NCBI GenBank assembly: GCA_026686845.1
Contig: JAIVEN010000022.1
Coordinates: 20,186,001 to 20,250,000 of the forward strand
DNA length: 64,000 nt
Reading direction: 5' to 3'
From: Adenanthera pavonina
Lineage: Eukaryota > Streptophyta > Magnoliopsida > Fabales > Fabaceae
Made by a program: the position numbers and the translations under genes. The notes under the pieces were generated by a model. The model saw only the letters and a list, made by a program, of their open reading frames with translations. It searched no databases and was not told the DNA's origin. Shown here one piece after another: positions 35,914-47,362 of the stretch. Numbering within the stretch: position 1 is the first letter of the stretch; each line of letters begins with the position of its first letter.

Positions 35914-36914
35914 TTTCACTTAGAACGTGCTTCAAAAAATGTTCCAAAGGTGTTTATGAGCTTCAGTTTAGAGTTTGATAAGTGGGAAATAAAGGTTGAC
36001 CAAAGGAATTTGAGAATGGTTGAGAGAGAATAAGTAGTATAGAGGTTGAAGTTTGAATAGGGCTGCATCTGTTCAGCATAAAGACCTTTGAATTCACTTA
36101 TGTAACTATTTAATAGATGAATTTGGGTTATCAAAATTCAAATTTTTGTGAGTTACATTGCCTACATAACATAGAAACTATCTTACAGACAAATTTTCAA
36201 CCTTAAAGTTCATCTATCAAAGACTTAACATACAAAGGATATCTTCAACAATCGAATGGCAGTCTTGAAATTTGACTATCAAAGATGTATTATTAAAGCA
36301 TGTTTCAATAGACGAACTTTATGTCTTTAAAGTTTGAATTTTGAAGTATTCATCTGAAGACATGAGAACACACGAAGTCTAACAAATGAATGTTGGGATT
36401 CAAAGTTTGTATTTTGAGACTTCATGAAGAAATGTCTAAAATGTGAATATTGAATCATCAAAATTCAAATGTTGTCCACACAGACAAAGTAAACACATAT
36501 ACCAATATTCAAAATTCAAATTTCAATTAATCGACAGAAGAATTTCGAGTAGACTGAAACACTAGTACAACTTGTAAACCATTGAAATTTGACTATTAAA
36601 TGGCCAAAATTTGAATTTTGAACAAGCGAAGTTAGTCAATAAGCCAGATATAACATGGAAGTTCATCTATTAGGAGTTAAAATGTGAATTTTACAAGATT
36701 AAACTTATAGACAGACACTAAACATTCAAATTTCCATAATTCTTTAGCAGATGTTGTTTGAGTAACCATGAGATACTCCATTATATTGATTTCTTATCAT
36801 AAAAGCTCATAAGGAGTACCTACAAAAACACTTTAAACATACTCCAATGCTTAAGTTAGTATATGACTTACCAGATTAACTTTAGAAAGTAAACATATTT
36901 AGGTAAAAGCTTGC
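35914..36914. other. Spacer between pol and extra ORF of Y, with repeated motif
   Basis: No coding sequence is supported. It holds several degenerate copies of the motif seen in the Y LTR, such as GTTCATCTATCAAAGAC, GACTATCAAAGATG and GTTCATCTATTAGGAG, spread over about 36180-36680. An analogous spacer in X is filled with X's own LTR motif. Confidence 0.6.
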
Positions 36915-39600
36915 TTACAGTTCATTATGATTTATCATTCCCAATTCTCTTCTAATTTTACAATATCCATCATATGGAATTGGTTTGGTCAAGATGTCTG
37001 CAAGCTGATCTTCTGTAGGGACAAATTCCAATAAAATATCTCTTTTCAGAACATGATCCCTTATGAAATGATGTACAATCTCAATGTACTTCATCCTTGA
37101 ATGTATCATTGGATTCTTTATGATGTTGATAGCACAGAGATTATCACATTTGACAAGTATTTATTTCATCTCAATTTCAAGATCTTCCAGTTGTTGCTTC
37201 ATCCAAAGGATTTGAGCGTAACAGTTTCCAACGGCTATATATTCAGCTTCTGATATGGAGAGAGTCATGCTATTCTGTTTCTTGCTGAACCATGAGAATA
37301 TGGATCCTCCAAGAAATTGGCATGTATCACTTGTGTTTTTTCTATCATCCTAGATCTAACAAAGTCAGGATCAATATAACCAACAAGCTCTTCTATATTT
37401 CCCTTTAGATACCAGAGTCCTATATGTGATATTCCTAGTAGATATTTGAATATTCTCTTTACAGTTGTTCCTTGGGACTCCTTGGGACATGAATAGAACC
37501 TTGCACACATGCAGACCCTAAACATGATGTTAAGTCTACTAGCTATTAGGTACAGTAAGGAATCAATCATTCTTCTATATTGAGTTATGTCAAATGGTTT
37601 TCTTCCTTCATCCATATCAAGCTTTATAGCAAAGGCCATTGGAGTTCCCATTGATTTTCTATTCTCCATCCTAAATTTCTTGAGCAACTCTTTTAGGTAT
37701 TTTGATTGATTTAAGAAGATATCATCATCACATTGTTTGATTTGCAGTCCAAGGAAAAAGTTGAGTTCTCCTATCATTTACTTCTCGAATTCACTCTACA
37801 TTAACTTAGAAAAATCCTTGCACTAAGATTCATTAGTAGCATCAAATATAATGTCATCAATGTATATTTGAACAATAAGTAAATCTTTGTTTTTCTTTTT
37901 AGGAAGAAGAATTGTATTAACTTTGCCTCTATTGAACCCCTTTTCAATTAGGAAATTACTTAATCTTTCATATCATGCTCTGGGTACCTGTTTTAATCCA
38001 TAAAGAGTTTTCTTTAGTTTATATACATGATTGAGTTTAGTTGAATCCTCAAAACTTGGAGGTTGGTCAACATAAACTTCTTCCATGATATAACCCTTTA
38101 GAAAAGCACTTTTTATATCTATTTGATATAGCTTAATTACTTTTATACAAGCATAGGCTAAGATAATTCTTATTGCTTCCAATCTTGCAATTAGAGCAAA
38201 GGTTTTCTCATAATCTATACCTTCTTCTTGATTATATCCTTTAGCCACTAATCTGGCTTTGTTTCTGATTATTATTCTAGATTCTACAAGTTTGCTTTTA
38301 AACATCCATTTGGCTCCAATAATTGGATGATCATTAAGCCTAGACACTAAGTCTCAAATTTGATTCCTCTCAAACTTATTTAGTTCTTCTTGCATAGCTA
38401 TTATCCAGTACTTATCTTTTAATCCTTCTTCAATAAACTTAGGTTCAATTTGAGAAATAAATGCATAATATTCTAATTGATCTCTAAGTTGCCTTCTTAT
38501 TTTAACATTCTCTTGAACATCCCCAATCACTTGATCAACATGATGACTCCTTTGATATCTCTAAGTTCTGGGTAGTTCTTGAGAAATTTCTTCATTTTCA
38601 TCAAGTTCATGACCTTTCCCCTAAATATCTTCCTCTACAGTAGTAGATTTTGATATTTTTGAAGGTTCAGTTTTATTTTCCTTAGAGAGGTTCATGTTTT
38701 TAAAACTAGAAATTAGTTCGTCCTCATCTAACAGGTTTAGAAAGAGTTTCATTTTCAATAAATACTACTGGCACAAATTCTTCTATGGTCTTAGACTTTT
38801 TATTGAATACTCTATATGTGTTACTCCTATTTGAATAACTAAGAAATATACCTTAATCTGATTTGGCATCGAACTTACCTAAGTTATCTTTGTTGTTGTT
38901 GTGCATGTATTAGGTGCATTGAAAAACATGAAGATAAAAAGAGGTTGGGCTTCTTTCCCTTATTTAGCTAGTACGGATTTTTGCCAAGAATGGGTTTGAT
39001 GTAGGCTCTCTTCAGGAGGTAACATGCTGTGCTCACTGCATCAACCCAGAAGTACTTTGGTAGTCTTTTTTCATTTAGCATTGCATAAGCCATTTCTTCT
39101 AGCACTCTATTTTTTCACTCAACAACTACATTCTGTAGAGGTGTTCTTAGAGCATAGAAGTTGTGCTCTATTCCATTGTCTTCATAGTATTCAACAAACT
39201 AAGCATTTTCAAACTTACCACCATGATCTGTTCTAATACACACAATAGAGCAAACATTTCTCATTTTAAATTTTCTTAGCTAAGATTATAAATGCCTCGA
39301 ATGTCACTTTTTTAGAAGAAAGAAATAAAGTCCAAGTAAATCTAGAATAGTCATCAACGATAACAAGCTCATATAGGTTACCAACAATGCTTTTGACATG
39401 ACAAGAACTGATCAAGTCCATGTGAAGCAATTGCAGTAGTCTAGATGTAAAGACAACATTTTCAAATTTAAAAGAGGACTTAGTTTGTTTCCCTTTAAGA
39501 CAAGAATTACATTCTCTATCCTTTTCAAAAGAGATATTAGGTAATCTAAGCACAAGTTTAGTTTTAATAAGCATGTTTAATTGATGCATGTTAACATGAG
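36915..39600 (-). pseudogene. pol of element Y: integrase, RT, RNase H (broken)
   Basis: On the minus strand the pre-integrase segment reads MHQLNMLIKTKLVLRLPN and ECNSCLKGKQTKSSF (39589 down). The integrase core contains HMDLISS and VIVDDYSRFTW. After a heavily broken stretch, RT is readable from 38347: IIGAKWMFKSK, ARLVAKGYNQEEGIDYEKTF, YQIDIKSAFLKG, with catalytic YIDD near 37878-37889 and GELNFFLGLQIKQ. RNase H ends with LEFVPTEDQLADILTKP and stop at 36915. This is the standard copia order (IN before RT). The Sirevirus assignment rests on the element's overall layout. Confidence 0.8.
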
Positions 39601-41780
39601 CTAATCTCCTATGCTATAGCTAACTCTCATCTTTTTTACTGACTAAGCATGTTGAGTCTAGACTAAGTAATTCATCTAAATCAACTATATAACAATTGCC
39701 ATCTCTTTGTGCTTTGAGAATGACTTTGTGGCCAATTTTTCTGATGACTAGGCAGGATTGGGAATTGAATAAAACCTAGTTGCCTTTGTCACAGGTTTGC
39801 CTTACACTCAGCAGGTTGTGGTTGAGGCCAATTATAAATGACACTTCTTCTATTGATGTTTCTAAGTTTCTTCCTACAATTCCAATGTTAACCACCTTGT
39901 CAAATTGGTTACTACCAAAAGTAAACTTTCCTCATTTCTTGTCTTTCAACACAATGAATTTTTCTTTATTTGTAGTCATGTGTCTTAAATAGGTACTATC
40001 TATATACCACTTGTTGCTTTTCTTAGCCCTAAGACACACATGTAAAATGAATTTTAGTTCTTCATTTTAGGTAACCATTTTTATTTAGGTCCTTTCTTGT
40101 CAATTCCTCCCTTGTGCACTGAAGTACCTTTGGGAACCCATTTGATTTCATTGCCATTTCCTTTCTTCTTGTAAACACAAAAGGAGGATGTATGACAATT
40201 CTTGTTAAAAAAGCAGCAAGTCGAAAAAGGGCTAGAAGAAAGAGATGTAGGTCTAAAATAATATAGATAATATCTATCCTTCTGATTTCTAGGTGTTGGA
40301 AATGACTTTATGTTTTGAGTTGATTTAATGCCATCAGCATGCACAAAATTTCTCAAATAAATATTTTGTTTCTTGCTTTTTAGTTTCTCTTTGATAGCAT
40401 GGTGGTCATATCCTAGACTTGTTTTTCTTTGACTCACTACTTGCATTCCCAGTATCACTTTCATCATATCTTGACCATTGGTGAATCTATTTAGAGTCCT
40501 ATAGAGATAAGCATTCTTATCTCTCAACTCAATGCAAGAGGTGCAAATAGAAGTAGTGGAAGAAGAAGGCTATGATACAGTGTGGGATGCATGAGATTCA
40601 TTTTCAAGTTTGCTTGTTTTCTTTTTAACTAGATGCAACTGCTTAGACAATTTGAAAAATTTAGACATTAAATCATTGAATGCATCATGCATTTCATTGG
40701 TAATGATTCTTCTTCCCTTTTGTAGCCTCTTAGGCCATTAAGCATAGATTGGGAATTTCATTATCTTCTGTAGCATCCTCTTCATTTGAGATGTCTCCCT
40801 AGATGGATAACATGAAGGCTTTCTTTTTTTTTTTTCCCTTTCCTTCTCGTCTTTTCCTTACTTCTTGGCTATTAAAGGACACTCCCATTTGATGTGTCTA
40901 TGTTTCTTGCATTCTTAGCATAAGTGGAGTCTTTATTTTCTTTCTTGTTGCTGGTGGCTCCTTCTTTCTTCATGAACTTTCTAAATTTCTTCTTTCCATG
41001 CATTTTCCTGAATATTCTCACCAGTATAGCCATCATTTCTTCATCTAGCTCAACATCTTCTTCATAATCATCATCATCTTCTGATTCTACCTTGAGAGCT
41101 ATACTTTTCTTTTTTTGTCAGAAAAGGAAGATTCTTTAAGAGCCTTCAACTTTTTTTCATATTCTTCAAGGCTTTTAAAAAGAGCTGTGACAAAAGTCAT
41201 TGATTCTTTTCTGACTTCTTCTATGGCTGCCACCTTTAGGTGCCATTCAATAAGTAAGGCTTTAAGAATTTTTTCTAACTTTCTTAGGATGACAGTATTC
41301 CTTCCCAAGGCTTTTTAGTTAGTTTCACAATAAGAGTGAACCACTTTTGCAGATCCTTGATGCTCTTTCCTTCTCTCATTTTGAAGCTTTTGTATTCTTC
41401 AATGCAGGTAGTTAAATTATTCTCTCTTACTGTAACGGTTCCTTCATGTTCAATCTCCAGAGCATCCCACATTCTCTTAGCTATGAAACAATGGGAAAGT
41501 TTGTAGAATTTATCTTGGTTTAGGGCATTGACCAAGCAGTGCTTTACTTTGAAAATTAGCAAAACTCTTCTCTTGTCTTCATCATTCCTTCCTCTTCAGG
41601 CTTTTCTTTATATATGCTATCATCCTGTAGCTTCATTGGTATAAAGTGACCTTTCTTGATAACTGAGCAAATCTCCAGTCTTATAGACTAAAGATATATT
41701 TGCTTCTGCATCTATAAATATCCATAATATTCTCCACTGAAGCCTAGAGGACTATTAGTATTATTGCCTTCTAGTAGTAT
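39601..41780 (-). pseudogene. gag and protease region of element Y (broken, start lost to LTR J)
   Basis: Reading starts at 41780, a few codons inside the original start as judged from X (ILLEGNNTN block), where LTR J inserts. Following blocks are KVKHCLVNALNQDKFYKLSH, EYKSFKMREGKSIKDLQKWF, and a zinc knuckle HLC-stop-ECKKHRHIKWEC near 40880-40920. Downstream, a second cysteine/histidine segment CFFNKNCHTSSFC lies near 40180-40215. The protease and linker before integrase are too decayed to map precisely. The gag would form the capsid. Confidence 0.7.
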
Positions 41781-42158
41781 ATAATATCCCAAAATTTTAC
41801 TGGATACTAAGTAATAAAAAAGGACATAATTAATGATAATACAAAATGTACAAAGAATTTGCGTTAATGAATAGACATTATTTTACATGAAATAGGGTAA
41901 AGAGATTATTTTTCTAGGTTAGATAGAAAAATGTGAAAGTTATATTTTGGCCCCTAAAGAAATATAAAAATGACATCCACATCCAAAAAGTATTAAAATT
42001 TACACTAAGGAATAAATAGAAAAGCCTTGGGGAAAATTACATCTAATGACTCAAAAGTTTTAGAAATTATAATTTAACCTCGAGTAAAGGGCAATTTTGT
42101 AAATATGAAAAATTAATGTCAAAATAAAGCCTTCAACGAGAGAAATCCAATGGTATAT

Positions 42159-44639
42159 TGTAACGTCCTACCTCAAAACACCTCCAGACTTGAGCAAAAA
42201 CTTCAAGATCCAACCAAATGCAACCTAAAACTTCAAAAAACCATAGAAACGAACCAAACAACACCAAAAATCTAGGCTAGGGCCACAGCCGCTACAGTAT
42301 CACCATGGCTTTGGCTTCCCCTATTTTGCATACACTTCTGCCTCCATTGGCGCCATGGCCTGGACCCTGGCATCACGGCGCCCCCTGCTGATTTCCACAC
42401 CGACAAAACTCAACATCCTAGGGCAAACTTCTGACGGGCATAACTTTATGTTCCGACCTCCGATTGACTTGATTCCAACTCCTACAAGTCAATCTAATCT
42501 CAATCTATCAATAGACATCCACTTCACCTTAATCCAACTTTGTATGGAGATTCTAGACTACTGACACCGTTTTGGCCATTTATTGACCAAAACTCACCAT
42601 TAACCACCTCCAATTGCCACCAAAGGCAACTGATCACACAAAGATCATTCATACAGGTCCAAAACCCCCAAACCAACTTGTCCAAAGAGGTTTCACCTCA
42701 AAAGAACCACTCCTTTGAGATTTCACCCCTTGAATCCCAACTTGACAAAATGGGCTACAGGCCCTAAAACACACCAACTAGGCCCAAATCCACTATGGGC
42801 TCACAAACACCAACATACTGACTTCTCAATATCCCAAACCATGTAACCATACATATAACATCCATACAATCCATATCCATATCATACATTCCTTACAAAA
42901 TCTTCTATCCTACTTGGCACAAGATACATATCCAAAATACACACAAACTACATAGACCTAGTATTCCCACATCCACTGCTACTCCCTTGGCTTCTCAAAA
43001 CTAGTGCCAGAACCATCACCTCAAAGGTTAGTTCATGGGAAAGGGGTGTGAGAAAATGTCTCAGTAACTGGGAACAACCACATACAATATATATATACTA
43101 ACCCACACAATCGTGTAATGCAATGCTAATGAATGGTATGCATGTTCTCCCTCATCCACGGCTAGAACCACAAGCTATCGTCATCACAAGACATTTCAAT
43201 AGATTATTCCCTTCCAACAGTCGGTGAAGACTAATTCCGGGACATCACCAAGCTCACCTTACCCTAATGCAACCTGGCTAATGGTTACACTAGAGCTCAG
43301 GCCGTGGCTCTCCTTCCCCTGGACCATCACGAATTAATGGTGATTTAGGGAAGGTGCATCCCCAAATCCATGGTCACCTGGCTCTCCTGATGAGAGGATT
43401 TAGTGATAGAGATATTTCATCATATCATATTGTCCTTTGCCACCTGGCTCTCCCATGGAGACGATTTAGTGACAGAGATCTTTATCACATCATATCATAT
43501 CATCATCATCTTATCATCAATCTCTCACTATGCATTCATATGGTGATGATGTCAATGTCATGCCAACATGCCTCTACACACACACATATATATGTGATCA
43601 TTGCAAACATCATATGGACATGCTAGCATGCAATGGTATGGGGATGCTACATATCATACATACACTACATATACTATCATCACATATCAACTAGCCGTGT
43701 ATACCACAATATGTAGAAAAACCATACACATACACAATCAATATCGTGGTATGAAAAGGAACATGCATATATATATATACATATATTAACATATAATCAT
43801 ATAAAACAAACACCTGGTTACTTAAGGTTGTCAATACCACACTCACACGAGTTCTACAAGCTTTCTTGAACACTAATCCCATGATTAGCCTTCTCTGAGT
43901 AGTCAAACAACCTTACAATACCATAATTCTTCAATTAACCACATATACCAAACATCAAAATTCAACCAATTTAGCCTAACCTAAGGTTCCAATACCCCTT
44001 TCATGCATCCATAAGCTCTTAGGGGCCATTCAAACACTACTCAACCACATACACTTCGGATTCCCAAGAGTCCTAACCGAAAACAACCTAGGGCTAAGCT
44101 CAAATCATGTATAAACCCTTCAAAACTCACTTCCAAGTAACAAGAACACCAAAACACACTTCTTTAATCCCATTTCTTCCATTTTAATAGGTGGATTTCA
44201 GCCAAAACCAAAGATCCAAACTTATAACCTAAAAAGCCCAAGTTTCAACCGAAGAAAATGGAGAGGGAGGAGTAGAAATCACTTACCATCTTAAATTCAA
44301 GCTTCCAAGGTCCGAAAATCGCTCCTAGATGCTGGAAAACTTGAACCCTAGCAGAGCTTGCTTGTTCTTCTCTGTCGCTCCTTTCATTTCTTTCTTTCTG
44401 TTCATCTAAAATGATTCCAATTTAAACAAAATTCTTAATTCTCACCATGGCTCCAGGGCAGTTCGCCACGGCACCACCTCATTAAGCCATAAACATGCCA
44501 CTGGAATTGCCTCTTGTCGTGGTGGCTCTGCTTCAAGCCGAGGCGTGGAGCTCTATTTTCCTCCATTTGAGCCTTCCTCTGTCCTGTTTTCCTCCGGTTC
44601 TGCACATCAAGCCAAAGCAAAGTCATGAGGGTTATTACA
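42159..44639 (-). repeat. Solo LTR H (gypsy, Tekay-type subfamily) inside LTR J
   Basis: It is flanked by perfect TATAT duplications (42154-42158 and 44640-44644). Plus-strand ends are TGTAACGTCC and TTATTACA; on the minus strand it reads TGTAATAACCC to GGACGTTACA. Minus is taken as the sense strand because the block TTAAGATGGTAAGTGATTTC and the ACTGAGACATTTTCTCAC hairpin region run in the same order as in LTR D. Its length is 2,481 bp. It is richer in C on the plus strand than its surroundings. Short open frames (42355-42767, 43354-43789) show no family signal. Confidence 0.8.
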
Positions 44640-46452
44640 TATATGTCACTGAGGGTTAATGTTCATGAATAAAGAAATAATCAGTGCCGAGTGTCCAAAA
44701 GTAATAGTAAACCGATAAAGTAAACCGTGGGCCCTACCGATAGTTAAAAAGAAACTGGGTCAGGATATGTGCCATACATAGATATCATTTAGGATAGGAT
44801 AATTATGGAAGTATGAAAATAAAATTAAAATAGTCTTGTAGCCCAAAAATGCTAAATTAGTATAAAGACGGTTTTATCAGTATGGTTAAAAAGTACCCAG
44901 ATTAAGATATATTTGGATTAGGAAAATTTGATAATTTTTGGACATTCTCCTTCCTCTCTCATGTGTGAATTTCTGCAGCATATGAGGCAAGGAATATTTT
45001 ATTATTTCTTGAGAAAACTTCTTAAAGAAGATGACAAAAAATTAACTTTAGTTTATTTATTGGATTAACCATGGTTAAGGGTGTAATTAACCACTTAATC
45101 CCTTCTCTTTCTTCTTCATTTCACTTGTGAACTAGCAGCTGAAACAAAGCAAGAAAACACAAGAAAAGGAAGGGGAAAAGGAGGTAGAAAAGGAAGAGAA
45201 AACCAAAGGAAAATTGAAGCACAAGTTGGTAAGATTATTTCCTACCACCCTAAGCTTGCTATTATGTTTTTCAAAGCATGTTTTATGGTTTAGCTTGCTT
45301 CCTTTCCACCTTAGGGTTTCAGCCAAATAAGGGTTTTAGCATAGGAATGAGTTTTGAACCATTAAACTTAGGGAAAAGCATAGATTAACCATAAGAAGCA
45401 TGAATCCATGGATAGTTTGAAGTGATTTGAAGGAAATATTTTTCAATCACTTTGAGATAATTTCGGTCAGAACAGGGGGAGTATTTAGAGTTGAAATTTC
45501 ATGATTTTGACCTCAAAAATGGATTCCCCATGGTCCAAAACCTTAAGAACAAGTGTGTTGAACAAACAAAGATCAAAGGAGAACTAAGTGAAAAATTTGG
45601 GTTTTAGTGAGTAATGTCTTATGTAATTCAGAAAATCAGTGGCTAAATGGATTAAATGATGATATGATTAGGTTCAAGGAAGTGTTAGGAGCTCAAGAAG
45701 TGGCGTACCAAGTTTAGAGAGCAAGGGAGCATCATAAGGTAGTTAATTTCCCATGCTTGCATTATATTATCATGTTTGTTTTCAATGTGCTTTATGCCTT
45801 GTCATATGATTGCAATGATATTTTTAGATGATTTATGTGTATTGGTTGAGTTGATTGAGGGACATTGATACCCCAGGATGTCTATTTTTTAAAATGAAAC
45901 TCTACCGAAAATTTTATGAATTCATATGAGGCAAATGTGTTAATGTATTCAAAATGTGTTATCTTGATGTTTTCATGCTTAATATGATGATGTGATGACA
46001 TGTTGGGTGTTAACTACTGAGATTCTTTGAATCTCACCCTCCTAAATATTAACCATGACAGGTAGCAACAATGGCAAGATCACCAGGGAAGAGAAAGGAA
46101 AAGAGAAAGAATTTGGTCATTAACTTGATAATTCTAGCATTGGCCATGAGCTTTAACCTTGTGTGTATATTTGTAAATGTGATGTTAAGCATGTTGCTTC
46201 AAGTTTTTATGATGCCTTAGGTCTTAACTAAAGTATGGGGTAGTATGAAAATGATATATGGCCATGTAAATATTTTATGGCTTTTGATTAGCAAAATAGT
46301 AAGATATAAATGGTCATCTTGACCTATGTAGAGTAAACATGTCACTGTTTGGAACTTCTGATGTATGAAGTATGAATGATGTATATGGTTTAAAAGCAGA
46401 TAGGAAGAGCTCTCTAATGGTTCAAAGATCACTCAAATTGGATGTGTGATCA

Positions 46453-46457
46453 TGAAT
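46453..46457. other. Deletion junction joining LTR J to the 3' LTR of X
   Basis: Sequence left of here matches Tekay-type LTRs (GATGTGTG-type block). Sequence right of here matches 62995 onward in the 5' LTR of X (GGGCTGCACAG versus GGGCTACACAG). TGAAT is shared by both parents at the joint. Lost are the end of J, the Y leader and primer binding site, the start of the Y 5' LTR and about 1 kb of the X 3' LTR. Confidence 0.7.
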
Positions 46458-46943
46458 AATGGGCTGCACAGTACAAGTGGCTTTTATTGTTCACTCCTTT
46501 ATGCAAATAAGGTAAGCACCTTATTAGGATAATGTCCTAGACAGAGCTGAGGATATGGTGCTGGCCTTAGCTATGCAAATAATCTTAACCCTTTTCATGA
46601 AAACCAAGTGAGAACACTTAGAAATAACAGAGATTGAGACTTTATCCTTATAACCTCGAAGCATTACGAGCATAAGGTAAAGCTTTTCATGAAAACTATT
46701 TTGAAAACATTAGATAATCATTAATCATTCAAATAGATGCCTCATTTAAATACTGGGACAAGCAGAATAAGTTGTTTCTGAAGCTTAACTACCTTCTTTT
46801 ACAAATCGATTCCTAAAATCTGTGTAAAAGCTCTTCAACCTATAGGAATCTCTAACTTTGGTCTTTATATAACTTGTGCTTCTTTAATATTAGATTTCCA
46901 AGCTCATTGTTGTTTAGAATCATCAAAACCATCTAAATTAACA
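46453..46943 (-). repeat. 3' LTR of element X, 5' end only
   Basis: On the minus strand it starts TGTTAATTTAGATGG at 46943 and follows the 5' LTR (63485 downward) for about 490 bp, for example AATCATCAAAACCATCT and ATCTCTAACTTTGGTCTT on the plus strand. The remaining 1 kb is lost at the deletion junction. Confidence 0.8.
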
Positions 46944-47362
46944 TTCTTCCCCTTTTTGATGATGACAAAACAACTTAAAAGTTTCATTAGTGCTTGGGTT
47001 TGCATAATGCTCCCCCTTAATATATGCATAGTGCAAATAAAATCAGATATTACAATGCATATATTTTCAAAGAAAAGAAAAAGAAAAGTAAACTAAGAAT
47101 TGACAATGAGTATTCATAGTATTATGAACAGTCATTACAATACAGAGAATTTACATAACAATAATTAAAAGGACAAAGACAATAACTAATGAAAACACGC
47201 AGAAAAATAATCAGCAACAAAAAACCAACAACAACAGTTCAGTTCAATTTAGTTAATCCTTTTTCTTCTTTGGGGTGGACTTTCTTTCTGTAGATTTCTT
47301 CTCTTTCTTTTCCTTAGGCTTTTTTTCTTTTTCTTTCTCTTCTTTCTCCCCCTTTTTGTCAT
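46944..47362 (-). other. Multiple polypurine tracts of element X
   Basis: Three G-rich purine tracts are visible on the minus strand. AAAAAGGGGAAGAA abuts the 3' LTR (46944-46957), TTAAGGGGGAGCATT lies near 47010-47025, and GACAAAAAGGGGGAGAAAG lies near 47343-47362. The first is the priming site by position. Multiple such tracts upstream of the 3' LTR are a described trait of Sireviruses. Confidence 0.65.

Larger units (their letters stand above)
41781..46457 (+). repeat. Tekay/Del-like LTR J, interrupted by H and truncated by a deletion
   Basis: It starts TATAATATCCCAAAATTTTAC (consensus TGTAATATCCC) in the gag start of Y, with left flank TAGTA. Its own sequence is 41781-42158 and 44645-46457. 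The hairpin at 46019-46035 is perfect. The LTR breaks at about 46453-46457, roughly 1 kb short of its end as judged from LTR D, and passes directly into the LTR of X. No internal region is seen, so it was probably a solo LTR. Confidence 0.75.

Noticed and set aside
39024..39236. Plus-strand frames over Y pol (39024-39236, 39780-39992) and X pol (58550-58901, 59888-60235)
   Set aside because: They are antisense to recognisable copia integrase, protease and linker sequence.
42355..43789. Several open frames in LTR H
   Set aside because: They lie in LTR sequence on the strand opposite to its sense, with no similarity to known families.
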